Shown here one piece after another: positions 27,737 to 35,753 of a DNA stretch of 64,000 nt (position 1 is the stretch's first letter; each line of letters starts with the position of its first letter). Where the stretch lies: positions 3,224,001 through 3,288,000 of the forward strand of contig NZ_CP033070.1 in NCBI RefSeq assembly GCF_003669035.1, written 5' to 3'. The notes beneath the pieces were generated by a model that searched no databases, was not told the DNA's origin, and saw only the letters and a program-made list of their open reading frames with translations. Source of the stretch: Chryseobacterium sp. 3008163. Lineage in GTDB: Bacteria; Bacteroidota; Bacteroidia; Flavobacteriales; Weeksellaceae. Both the position numbers and the translations under genes were made by a program.

Positions 27737-28093
27737 ATGATTTTCAAGGAAAGCAGACAATTAAAAAGCTTTATCTCAAAACTGATGTTTGGGATTTACT
27801 TTTTTGCGTTGTTTTCTTCAAGCTTTCACAGTCATGAGTCTTCTGATGTTTTTATAGGTTTTAATCTTAAAAAATCAGAGAATAGTATTTCAAAATCTGA
27901 AGCCAAAGAAAAAGCAGGTGACTGTTTGGCTTGTCACTTCTTGGCCACCGGAAATACTTTGGTTCCTGAAGAATTTAGTTTTACTTTCGAAAACTACACG
28001 CATGAAGTAGAACAAATTATTGCAGTTCAGGAAAGAATTTGGTCTCAGACAAAATTCACTTTTCAACTTCGGGGTCCACCCACCATTTCTTAA
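27737..28093 (+). CDS. Small secreted Cys/His protein upstream of a TonB receptor
   Basis: 118 residues, not recognised as a named family. A hydrophobic segment (LMFGIYFFALFSSSFHSHES) forms an N-terminal signal or anchor. The middle has GDCLACHFLATGN, a CxxCH that is too short of context to claim haem binding, and a HSHES His cluster. The C-terminus ends FQLRGPPTIS. It is the first gene before the TonB receptor and His-rich lipoprotein, so a part in metal recognition or sensing is inferred from position and ligand residues. No enzyme motif. Confidence 0.6.
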   Translation: MIFKESRQLKSFISKLMFGIYFFALFSSSFHSHESSDVFIGFNLKKSENSISKSEAKEKAGDCLACHFLATGNTLVPEEFSFTFENYTHEVEQIIAVQERIWSQTKFTFQLRGPPTIS

Positions 28094-28190
28094 TTACAGA
28101 TTTACTTACCGGATTTTTAAGTTTAAATTTTTTAGAATTTGAATGATTTTCAAATGCATGATGTATTTTAATTAAAATAACATGATGTTT

Positions 28191-28323
28191 TTAAACCATT
28201 TAGGAGATTAAGGAGTTAAGGTTATGAAAATAAAAATCAGATAGATTTTTCCAAGTAGGCTTCAAAAAGCGAAGCTCAACTTAACTTTTCTAAACTTCTT
28301 AATAAAAAATCTTAATGGTTTAA
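28191..28323. repeat. Palindromic repeat with 10-bp terminal inverted repeats
   Basis: TTAAACCATT at 28191-28200 is inverted at 28314-28323. Internal arms with TTAAG/CTTAA match imperfectly, and a central GCTTC-N7-GAAGC hairpin is present. It fits a small MITE or REP-like element. Confidence 0.6.
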
Positions 28324-28465
28324 ATTAAAACTAATAATTCATTACTTTCTGAAAATCAGAGCATTCAAAATTGAATACTTTGAACTTTAATATTAAAGAA
28401 AATCCAATCAAATTTTTAACGAACAATACTTTCTGTTGTTGCAAATCATCAATTATGTTGATGTA

Positions 28466-28497
28466 AAGCTATGAGCGAGAAGCAAGTAGCCAATGGC
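28466..28497 (+). repeat. Possible dispersed repeat at the TonB receptor 5' side
   Basis: The stretch around GCTATGAGCGAGAAGCAAG resembles low-complexity spacer repeats seen in this group (from memory). It overlaps the ATG at 28493, one reason to prefer the later start at 28526. The rest of 28094-28525 shows only AT-rich DNA and the palindrome at 28191-28323. Confidence 0.35.
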
Positions 28498-28525
28498 AAA
28501 AAAGTATACAATCAAGCTATTTACA

Positions 28526-30910
28526 ATGAAACTGATTTATAGTGTACTGCTGATCCTATGTGGATTGGTATTTACAAACGCACAAAAAACTTTCACTGTT
28601 CAGGGTACAGTACAGGATTTTCACGATAAAACCATGCTCGAAAATGCCGTGGTAAAATTGGGAGATTTCACTGCCAAAACAGATAAAAGCGGAAAGTTTT
28701 CTTTCAATAAAATTCGTTCGGGAAATTACACACTCATTGCAAAGCATCCTGATTGTAATGATTATACTGAAAATGTAGGAGTTACGCAGGATGTTCACCT
28801 AGCCATTACTTTAGAACACCACATTGGTGAAATAGAAGCCGTTACCGTTCACGGAAGTCATAAAACGAAAGGTTCGGTGATTATGCAGACGTTGAGTCAC
28901 TCAGATATTGAGAGAAATTCAACTGAAAATCTGGGGAACCTTTTATCAAAAATATCGGGAGTTACGGCACTTAAAACAGGAAACAATATCTCAAAACCTG
29001 TGATTCACGGTTTATATGGAAGTCGAATTGCAATCGTGAACAACGGCGTGAAGATGGCGGAACAGGAGTGGGGTGTAGAGCATGCTCCCAATGTGGATGT
29101 GAATGATTTTGAGCACATCGATGTCGTGAAAGGTGCTTCTGCATTGAAGTATGGAAGCGATGCTGTCGGTGGGGCAGTTGTTTTAGAACCTGCTGTTTTG
29201 CCTAAAAGAGATACGATAATGGGAAGTATTAAACTTTCCGGTATTTCCAATGGTAGGGGTGGTGAAATCGCAGCAAATGTTGCTAAAACATGGAAAAACC
29301 AATGGTTTGTAAAAACAGGCGGAAGTTACAAGAAGCTGGGAGATTTGTATATTCCTCATCATACGCTGCAGAATACCGGAGCGGAGGTGAATTCTTTTAA
29401 TTTCTCTTTTGGAAATCATGGTTTTATGCAAGGTTTTGATGTTTCATACAGCGGCATCAATCAGGAATTTGGAATTTTTAAAGGTGCGCATTTAGGAAAT
29501 AATTTAGATTTTAGAAATGCTATCAAATTTGGACAGCCTTATTACCTCGATAATTTTAGCTATGATATTGTGAACCCCAAGCAGGAAGTTGAGCATCATA
29601 TTGCAAAGCTGGCTGCTTACAAGCGTTTTGAAAACTTTGGGAAACTCAGCTTTCAATATAGTTTTCAAATAAATCGCCGTAAGGAATTTGATATCAGAAG
29701 AGGAGAGCTCAATGAACTTCCATCGATGGATTTGAGATTGATTACGCATTCTGCCAGCCTTACTCATCTTTTAGAAAGAGGAAACTGGAGCTTAGAAAGC
29801 GGTCTTTCGGCAGGTTTTCAGGATAACTATCCGAACCCTTCTACGAAAGCAAGACGTTTAATCCCTGATTATTACAGATATGATGCAGGCGCTTTTTCTG
29901 TATTTAAATATAAATTCAGTTCAAAGCTGAATGCAGAAGCCGGAGCGAGATATGACTTCAGCAGATATGATGCTTACAAATATTATGATGCAAAAGATTG
30001 GAATGAAAAATTTGCAAGTCTCTATCCTCAGTTTTTTGTAAGAGAAGCTGAGAGCAGAATTTTGACGCGTCCTATCTTAGATTATCATAATTTTTCTGCC
30101 AATCTGGGATTCAATTATAAGCCGAATGCTGCTTTTGAATTTAAATTAAACTTTGCAAGAGCAGACAGAACCCCGAATCCTGCTGAACTTTTCTCTGATG
30201 GGCTTCATCATTCTGCTGCCATTATTGAGGAAGGAGATTTATCTATTCAGAAAGAAACAGTTTATAATGCAAATCTTTCGATGATTGGGAAATTCAATGT
30301 TTTAAAGGGACTACATATTGAGGTTAATCCTTATTATATGATTTCAGATAGTTTTATCAATCAGGTGCCGACGGGTATAGAGTCTTCAAACAGAGGTGTT
30401 TTCCCGGTTTGGAGTTATCAGCAGATTAAAGCCAGGATTTTTGGGATTGATGCCGATGCGGAACTTAATATTCTTGATAATCTAAAATGGAATACGAGTT
30501 TCAGTGCCTTAAAAGGCGATGATCTCACCCATGATGAACCTTTGATCTTAATGATGCCAGCTAATCTGAGAAATGCGGTTGAGTTTAAATTGAATACACC
30601 CAAAAACTTCTACGTACGTGTGGAAAACGAAAATGTCTTCAGACAAAAACGTTTCCCCATCAGAAATCAGAATCTTGATTTTATTGAAAATGGCACTACA
30701 TTCAATGAAGAACTTGACCTAAGCACGCCTCCTTCAGCATACACATTATTCAATGCATCTGTAGGTGCAGACTTATTTAAAAATCTGAATCTTAATTTCA
30801 GAATCAATAACATTTTTAATACAGAGTATCGTGAATATCTTAACAGACTGAGATATTTTATGCCGGAATCCGGTAGAAACTTTATCGTTACTCTCAAATA
30901 CAATTTCTAA
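28526..30910 (+). CDS. TonB-dependent outer membrane receptor, probably for a metal
   Basis: 794 residues from the ATG at 28526, which gives a clean signal peptide (MKLIYSVLLILCGLVFTNAQ). A carboxypeptidase-regulatory-like beta domain (about 24-110) precedes the plug (about 118-240: LSKISGVTALKTGNNISKPVIHGLYGSRIAIVNNG), then the beta-barrel, with NLNFRINNIFNTEYREYL and the terminal aromatic NFIVTLKYNF. The plug His-rich start and the architecture resemble ZnuD-like receptors. It is followed by a His-rich lipoprotein at 27 bp, so zinc or copper import is inferred. Energy comes from TonB-ExbBD, not encoded here. Confidence 0.85.
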   Translation: MKLIYSVLLILCGLVFTNAQKTFTVQGTVQDFHDKTMLENAVVKLGDFTAKTDKSGKFSFNKIRSGNYTLIAKHPDCNDYTENVGVTQDVHLAITLEHHIGEIEAVTVHGSHKTKGSVIMQTLSHSDIERNSTENLGNLLSKISGVTALKTGNNISKPVIHGLYGSRIAIVNNGVKMAEQEWGVEHAPNVDVNDFEHIDVVKGASALKYGSDAVGGAVVLEPAVLPKRDTIMGSIKLSGISNGRGGEIAANVAKTWKNQWFVKTGGSYKKLGDLYIPHHTLQNTGAEVNSFNFSFGNHGFMQGFDVSYSGINQEFGIFKGAHLGNNLDFRNAIKFGQPYYLDNFSYDIVNPKQEVEHHIAKLAAYKRFENFGKLSFQYSFQINRRKEFDIRRGELNELPSMDLRLITHSASLTHLLERGNWSLESGLSAGFQDNYPNPSTKARRLIPDYYRYDAGAFSVFKYKFSSKLNAEAGARYDFSRYDAYKYYDAKDWNEKFASLYPQFFVREAESRILTRPILDYHNFSANLGFNYKPNAAFEFKLNFARADRTPNPAELFSDGLHHSAAIIEEGDLSIQKETVYNANLSMIGKFNVLKGLHIEVNPYYMISDSFINQVPTGIESSNRGVFPVWSYQQIKARIFGIDADAELNILDNLKWNTSFSALKGDDLTHDEPLILMMPANLRNAVEFKLNTPKNFYVRVENENVFRQKRFPIRNQNLDFIENGTTFNEELDLSTPPSAYTLFNASVGADLFKNLNLNFRINNIFNTEYREYLNRLRYFMPESGRNFIVTLKYNF

Positions 30911-30937
30911 TTATTAATACTTAAAATTAAATTTAAA

Positions 30938-31498
30938 ATGAAAAAATTATTCAATATAACCTTATTACTTTTAGCGACAGTTTTTATCTTATCATGTAGA
31001 AATGGAGATGATGATATCCCGGAAGATATCCACGAGCATGACGAAATTGGTAAGGTGGTTTTAACATTGACTAATAAAGCTGATGCAGCAGATATTCAAA
31101 CCGTAAATGTAATTGGCGGAGTTGCAGACGCACATCTTCACTTGCATCAGGGCGATACTTACATTGCTGTACTCGATTTCCAGATCAAGCATGATGACCA
31201 TTACCATTCTTCTGATGAGATTGAGGAAGAAAAAGATCATCACTTTATTGTATTTAATCCTGCAGATGCAGACATCACTTTGATCAGAGCTGCAAATGAT
31301 ATCGTAAGAACTGACGGTCAAAAGTTAGGTTTAAGAACAGAATGGAAAATCAATTCTACACAGGCAACTGGTAAAATGAATATTAAATTAATTCATGCTC
31401 CTACCTCAGTTAACCAGAATTATCCGTCAGCATCCAACCAGTTAGGACAGACTGTAGGAGGAGAAAGCGATGTTGATATTACGGTTGACACACATTAG
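30938..31498 (+). CDS. His-rich lipoprotein paired with the TonB receptor
   Basis: 186 residues. A lipoprotein signal ends FILSCRNGDDD, with acidic residues after the Cys consistent with surface or outer membrane sorting in Bacteroidetes. His clusters (IHEHDEIG, DAHLHLHQGD, KHDDHYHSSDEIEEEKDHH) give many possible metal ligands across a beta-rich domain ending VDITVDTH. It starts 27 bp after the receptor and ends at a terminator, so the two are one unit. It is probably a surface-exposed metal-capturing partner. Not a named family to me. Confidence 0.68.
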   Translation: MKKLFNITLLLLATVFILSCRNGDDDIPEDIHEHDEIGKVVLTLTNKADAADIQTVNVIGGVADAHLHLHQGDTYIAVLDFQIKHDDHYHSSDEIEEEKDHHFIVFNPADADITLIRAANDIVRTDGQKLGLRTEWKINSTQATGKMNIKLIHAPTSVNQNYPSASNQLGQTVGGESDVDITVDTH

Positions 31499-31531
31499 AA
31501 TTTTTAAAAGACAAAATTTTTAATATTACTT

Positions 31532-31559
31532 AAAGACACTATTCTGTAGTGTCTTTTTT
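31532..31559 (+). terminator. Intrinsic terminator after the His-rich lipoprotein
   Basis: AAGACACTA pairs with TAGTGTCTT around a 5-base loop, then a T run. Confidence 0.85.
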
Positions 31560-31589
31560 ATTTTAACGTATTATAACAAAAGGAATGGC

Positions 31590-31617
31590 TTGTTTTAATA
31601 AAAAATTCATATTTTTG
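31590..31617 (+). promoter_or_regulatory. Promoter of trigger factor
   Basis: TTG at 31590-31592, 17 bp, then TATTTTTG at 31610-31617. Fits the relaxed Bacteroidetes consensus. Confidence 0.55.
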
Positions 31618-31639
31618 CAACCTAAAATTTTAATCAATA

Positions 31640-32974
31640 ATGAAGGTTACCGCAAAAAACCATGATGATGTAAGTGCATTGCTTACAGTAACATTGGAGA
31701 AATCTGACTACAAAGAAAAAGTAGAAAAGCAATTGATTAATTATGCTAAAAACGCACAAGTTCCTGGTTTCAGAAAAGGAAAAGTGCCTTTGAGTATGGT
31801 TAGAAAGCAATATGAAGCAGGGATTGCATTCGAAGAAATCAACAAACAAGTTTCTGATGCTTTGAATAACTATATCAACGAAAACAAACTAAGACTAGTA
31901 GGTCAGCCAGTACCTCAGCCGGTGAATGATTTCAACCACAATGCTGAGAAATTGGAAGTTGCTTTCGAAGTAGGTTACGAACCAGAATTTACTATAGATT
32001 TGGCTAAATATGAAGCTCCACACTACAAAGTAGAAGCTTCTGATAAAGAAATCAGCAAAAGCATCGAGAACATGCAAAAGCGTTTTGCAGAGCAGGTTCC
32101 TCAAGACAAAATCACTAAAGATTCTTACATCAACTTAGAGATTTCTCAGGTTGTAGAAGAAGATGCTGAAGGTGAGCACCACCACCATCCAAAAAATGCA
32201 ACCATTACTGCTGAAAACAAAGATGCTTTCAAATTGGTAAAAGGTCTTAAAATGGATGAGTCTGTGAAAGTTTCTAAAGAAACTTTGGCTGCTGACGAAA
32301 ACTTAGCTAAAGAATTAGGATTCACTAAAGAAGAAGCTGAGCATTTGCACCACGCTGAAGTTGAGGTTAAAGTAAAAGATTTCTACAGCCTAAACTTAGC
32401 AGAACTTAACGAAGAATTATTCGATAAAGTTTACGGTGAAGGAAACATCAAAACTGAGGAAGAACTTAAAGACAAAGTAAAAACTGAGCTAGATGAATAC
32501 TTCCAGCAGAATGCAGACGTACACTTTGTAAACAAAGTATTGGAGCAGGTTTCTGAAAAAGAAGAAGTAAAACTTCCTGAGTCATTCTTGACGAAGTGGT
32601 TGGTATTCTCAAACCAGAATATCCAGTCTGAAGAGCAGGCTAAAGAAATTCTTGAAGCTGAGAAAACTCAATTGAAATATCAGATCATCGAAGGTAAATT
32701 AATGTCTGATAATGATATCAAATTAGATTACGCAGACGTATTAGCTCAGGCTGAGCAGTTGGTAAGAAACCAATTGGCAATCTACGGAATTCACCACTTA
32801 GGAGACGAAGAAGTTCAGAAATATGCTGCTGAAATGTTGAAAGACCAGGAGCAGGTAAGACAAATCTCTTCTGAGGTTGCTATGGCTAAACTAAAAGATG
32901 TAATTCTTGAAAAAGCGACTAAAAAGGAAACTGCAATTTCGCACGACGAATTTTTAGAAGAATTGAAGAAGTAA
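31640..32974 (+). CDS. tig: Trigger factor
   Basis: 444 residues. Ribosome-associated chaperone that meets nascent chains at the exit tunnel. The N-terminal ribosome-binding domain carries VPGFRKGKVPLSMVRKQY, equal to the GFRxGKxP signature. The middle region (about 150-240) is in place of the FKBP-type domain and is degenerate, with a His-rich loop EGEHHHHPKN typical of Bacteroidetes forms rather than a clear isomerase site. The C-terminal helical arms end TAISHDEFLEELKK. Length is normal. Confidence 0.92.
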   Translation: MKVTAKNHDDVSALLTVTLEKSDYKEKVEKQLINYAKNAQVPGFRKGKVPLSMVRKQYEAGIAFEEINKQVSDALNNYINENKLRLVGQPVPQPVNDFNHNAEKLEVAFEVGYEPEFTIDLAKYEAPHYKVEASDKEISKSIENMQKRFAEQVPQDKITKDSYINLEISQVVEEDAEGEHHHHPKNATITAENKDAFKLVKGLKMDESVKVSKETLAADENLAKELGFTKEEAEHLHHAEVEVKVKDFYSLNLAELNEELFDKVYGEGNIKTEEELKDKVKTELDEYFQQNADVHFVNKVLEQVSEKEEVKLPESFLTKWLVFSNQNIQSEEQAKEILEAEKTQLKYQIIEGKLMSDNDIKLDYADVLAQAEQLVRNQLAIYGIHHLGDEEVQKYAAEMLKDQEQVRQISSEVAMAKLKDVILEKATKKETAISHDEFLEELKK

Positions 32975-32995
32975 TTTATTCTTAAATAATATTTG

Positions 32996-33021
32996 AAAAC
33001 CTCCAAGCAATTGGAGGTTTT
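32996..33021 (+). terminator. Intrinsic terminator after tig
   Basis: AAAACCTCCAA-GCAA-TTGGAGGTTTT, a perfect 11-bp stem. Confidence 0.85.
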
Positions 33022-33154
33022 TTGCTTTTAGGTAATGCGTATATTTTGATTTTCGTTTTTTTAATTAAATTATTTTATATAATTGTACATTTGGATGCTA
33101 TCTGATTTAATTCCAACTTCTTAATCCACTAAAGTTCTCAGAAAGCAAAATATT

Positions 33155-34318
33155 ATGAAGGATATAAGTCAGATAAAAAATAATCTATTTCATGTTTTAT
33201 TAATTTTATTTTTAGGGATAAATTTTTCATGTTCCGTTACAAAATCAAAAAGAACTGAAGTCATTTCTGAAAAGGTAGACCCTTTGTATATTGAAATTGA
33301 TAGGCTAGGTAAGGAGCTTACCGTTAAAAACAATGTTCCCGGAATCGCTGTAGCCGTAATCAAAAATGGAAAAGTAGCGTGGATTCAAACGGTTGGTTAT
33401 GCAGATTTGGCAAGCAAGAAACCCGTAACATCTAAAACTATTTTTAATATAGGCTCTATTTCTAAGTTAGTTTCTGCATGGGGTTTTATGCAGCTTTCAG
33501 AAAAAGGACTTGTAAAATTAGATGAACCGGTTGATAAATATCTTACCAGATGGCATTTCTCCGAGTCAGAATTTAATCAATCAAAAGTTACCTTGAAAAG
33601 ATTACTGAGTCACACTGCGGGACTTTCTGTCCATGGGTATGGAGGTTCAGATCAGGGAATACGACTTCTTAGTCTTGAAGAATCGCTCAATGGAAAAACT
33701 AAAAGAAATGGCGAAACGGTACATCTTATTAATGAGCCTGGAACGAAATGGCAATATTCAGGAGGTGGTTACACAGTCGCGCAACTGTTGTTGGAAGAGA
33801 CAACTAAAAAAGGTTTTTCGGAATATATGAAAGAGAATGTCTTTCTACCACTTAGAATGAAAAATACCAGCTATGAATGGACCGAAGATATGATGGGAAA
33901 CTCAGCAACTGCGTATGACGAATTGGGTAAACCCATAAAAAACAGAATTTTTACCGAAAAAGCTGCCGCAGGATTGCAAACAACTATAGAAGATTTGGCT
34001 CATTTTGCAGAACTTTCGATTACACCTGATAAAAATCAATTGAATAATGTTTTAACAAAAGAAACAATTCTATTAATGGAAACGCCTGTGCTTCCTTTTT
34101 CTAATGAAGGAAAAAGCGGCTTGGGATATAGATTTCTGAATTTTGACGGATTTGAAACAATAGGGCATACCGGAGAAAATGCCGGTTGGAGTACAGCTTT
34201 GCTTTTGGATTTACCAACTAAGAGCGGTATCATCGTACTTTGTAACGGATCACTCGGAGATCGTGTTTGGTTTCCAATCTATCAAAATTGGGTAAAAACA
34301 ATAAAATCGAAAAATTAA
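33155..34318 (+). CDS. Serine hydrolase lipoprotein (class C beta-lactamase/DD-peptidase fold)
   Basis: 387 residues. The N-terminal signal ends INFSCSV, a lipobox. The fold's motifs are present: SISK at residues 101-104 (SxxK nucleophile), WQYSGGGY at about 200 (YxN-like tyrosine), and IGHTGENAGW near 345 as the KTG-box equivalent. These features define the broad Pfam beta-lactamase family, which includes esterases, D-aminopeptidases and penicillin-binding proteins. Beta-lactam resistance should not be assumed. Monocistronic. Confidence 0.87.
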   Translation: MKDISQIKNNLFHVLLILFLGINFSCSVTKSKRTEVISEKVDPLYIEIDRLGKELTVKNNVPGIAVAVIKNGKVAWIQTVGYADLASKKPVTSKTIFNIGSISKLVSAWGFMQLSEKGLVKLDEPVDKYLTRWHFSESEFNQSKVTLKRLLSHTAGLSVHGYGGSDQGIRLLSLEESLNGKTKRNGETVHLINEPGTKWQYSGGGYTVAQLLLEETTKKGFSEYMKENVFLPLRMKNTSYEWTEDMMGNSATAYDELGKPIKNRIFTEKAAAGLQTTIEDLAHFAELSITPDKNQLNNVLTKETILLMETPVLPFSNEGKSGLGYRFLNFDGFETIGHTGENAGWSTALLLDLPTKSGIIVLCNGSLGDRVWFPIYQNWVKTIKSKN

Positions 34319-34343
34319 TTTGAGTTATTATTTTATGAAAAAG

Positions 34344-34365
34344 AAAAACCCAGCCGAAGCTGGGT
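34344..34365 (-). terminator. Minus-strand terminator-like hairpin with TTCG loop, no gene assigned
   Basis: On the minus strand ACCCAGC-TTCG-GCTGGGT is followed by TTTTTC and a second T-run. The plus strand gives only A residues after the hairpin. It suggests a transcript entering from about 34370-34700 on the minus strand, where I see no convincing gene. Confidence 0.5.
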
Positions 34366-34537
34366 AAAAACTAATAACCATGAAAACTCAATTAAACATG
34401 AGAATCGATTCTATTGGAAGCAATAACTGTACCTAGAAATGTTAACAAATCATTAATAAAAGTTATTTGTTTGTTAAAATGAATGTTGGTTTAAAAATAT
34501 TCTAATTCAATATCTACTCAATACTTCTAAACTATAG
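34366..34537 (+). other. Part of a 436-bp gene-free stretch; only a tiny ORF seen
   Basis: Between the serine hydrolase and the LolA-like gene. An 18-codon frame at 34380-34436 (MKTQLNMRIDSIGSNNCT) follows the hairpin and a TAATAACC leader; I cannot tell whether it is translated. The rest is AT-rich, apart from the palindromic repeat at 34538-34592. Confidence 0.3.
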
Positions 34538-34592
34538 AAAATCCTCCTCGTTTGGAAGGTGATTCTTTCGGAGAAAGAAAGCAGGGTGGTTT
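34538..34592. repeat. Palindromic repeat with inner hairpin
   Basis: Outer arms AAAATCCTCC and GGGTGGTTT pair imperfectly. An inner perfect hairpin TTCTTTC-GGA-GAAAGAA lies at 34563-34579. It resembles a common flavobacterial intergenic element (from memory). Confidence 0.55.
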
Positions 34593-34754
34593 AAGATGAG
34601 CGCATCATCAAAATGTAGCTATTTATTTTAAATTCTTGAATTCCCATTATTATAATAAGCAATATTTATTGGGGTGTTTTTTTTCGGAACAGAACTTGAT
34701 AGCCTTGTACCGTTCAAAATTCTTATATTTACATCATTAAAATTTAATATTATT

Positions 34755-35441
34755 ATGAAAAAGATAATCGTTCCGTTTTTCTGTGCTGTACTTTTTTCTA
34801 CATCAGCAGTCGCACAAAAAACATCTACGGCTACCGTAAAATCAACTGCTTCAACTTCGCAGATCACTCCAAAACAAGTAATCGATAACTATCTTACCGC
34901 TCTTGGAGGAAAAGCAAAACTGGAAGCGGTGAAATCTACCATCATCGAAAACGTAATCAGTGCTCAGGGAATGGAAATCAATTCTACCACAAAAAAAATG
35001 GGGAATAAGTTCAAATCTGTGCAATCTGTAATGGGGCAGGAGATGACTCAGGTTTTTGACGGTGAGAAAGGATATTCTAACCAGATGGGTGCAAAAACAG
35101 ATTTCCCAGCAGATAAAATTCCTGAATTGAAAAAAAGCCAGACGATTGATGCGTTGGCCTATGATCCGTCAAGCTTTCAGACCGTAGCGGTTGAGAAATT
35201 AGATGGTAAAGATTATAATGTATTGTCTTCAAACAAAGGTAAGTTCTACTTTGATGCAGCTACAGGATTACTTTACAAAGCAGGAAGCGGTCAGGGTGAT
35301 GCCATCATGAAAAGCTATATGACAGTTGACGGAATTAAATTCCCTGAATTGATCGAAGCTGAAGGAGGCGGACAAAAAGTGAGCATCAGAACCACAAAGG
35401 TTACTTTGAACTCTGGAGTGACTGAAGCTGATTTCAATTAA
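34755..35441 (+). CDS. LolA-like periplasmic protein (outer membrane lipoprotein-sorting-like)
   Basis: 228 residues from the ATG at 34755; upstream codons in frame are non-coding in character, and MKKIIVPFFCAVLFSTSAVAQ is a complete signal peptide. A Thr/Ser-rich linker leads to ITPKQVIDNYLTALGGKAKLEAVKS, the usual opening of this LolA/LolB-like half-barrel family, with GQEMTQVFDGEKGYS and an all-beta remainder. It may bind lipid or hydrophobic ligand in the periplasm. It lies upstream of an M16 peptidase but has its own terminator. Confidence 0.75.
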   Translation: MKKIIVPFFCAVLFSTSAVAQKTSTATVKSTASTSQITPKQVIDNYLTALGGKAKLEAVKSTIIENVISAQGMEINSTTKKMGNKFKSVQSVMGQEMTQVFDGEKGYSNQMGAKTDFPADKIPELKKSQTIDALAYDPSSFQTVAVEKLDGKDYNVLSSNKGKFYFDAATGLLYKAGSGQGDAIMKSYMTVDGIKFPELIEAEGGGQKVSIRTTKVTLNSGVTEADFN

Positions 35442-35464
35442 AGAATAAATCTTTAAATCAATAT

Positions 35465-35491
35465 AAGACCGGAATTTTTCCGGTCTTTTTT
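35465..35491 (+). terminator. Intrinsic terminator after the LolA-like gene
   Basis: AAGACCGGAA pairs with TTCCGGTCTT, then a T run. The rest of the 312-bp gap to 35753 is AT-rich; a weak -7-like TACTTTTA precedes the M16 peptidase gene and nothing else is visible. Confidence 0.87.
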
Positions 35492-35753
35492 GTTTGTATT
35501 TGATGAGGGAATAGAGTTATAATGCTTCTTAAATAAAACAAATTACTGCAAAATAGATTTGGGTAATTAGCAAAATCTACGAAATTAAATAGACTTATAA
35601 TCATCGAGATACAGTAAAATGAAGGCTTAAATTATTAAACAACTGTTTGTGAAATAAACTTTAACTCAACTTTAACTAAAATTCTAGGGATAAAATTTTT
35701 TGTAATTGTGATTAATTTATACTTTTATCACGCAAAATTTAATAAACAACTGT

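Noticed and set aside
33155..34318. A beta-lactamase resistance gene
   Set aside because: It has the fold and the SxxK, but the motifs fit the broad serine hydrolase family rather than AmpC.
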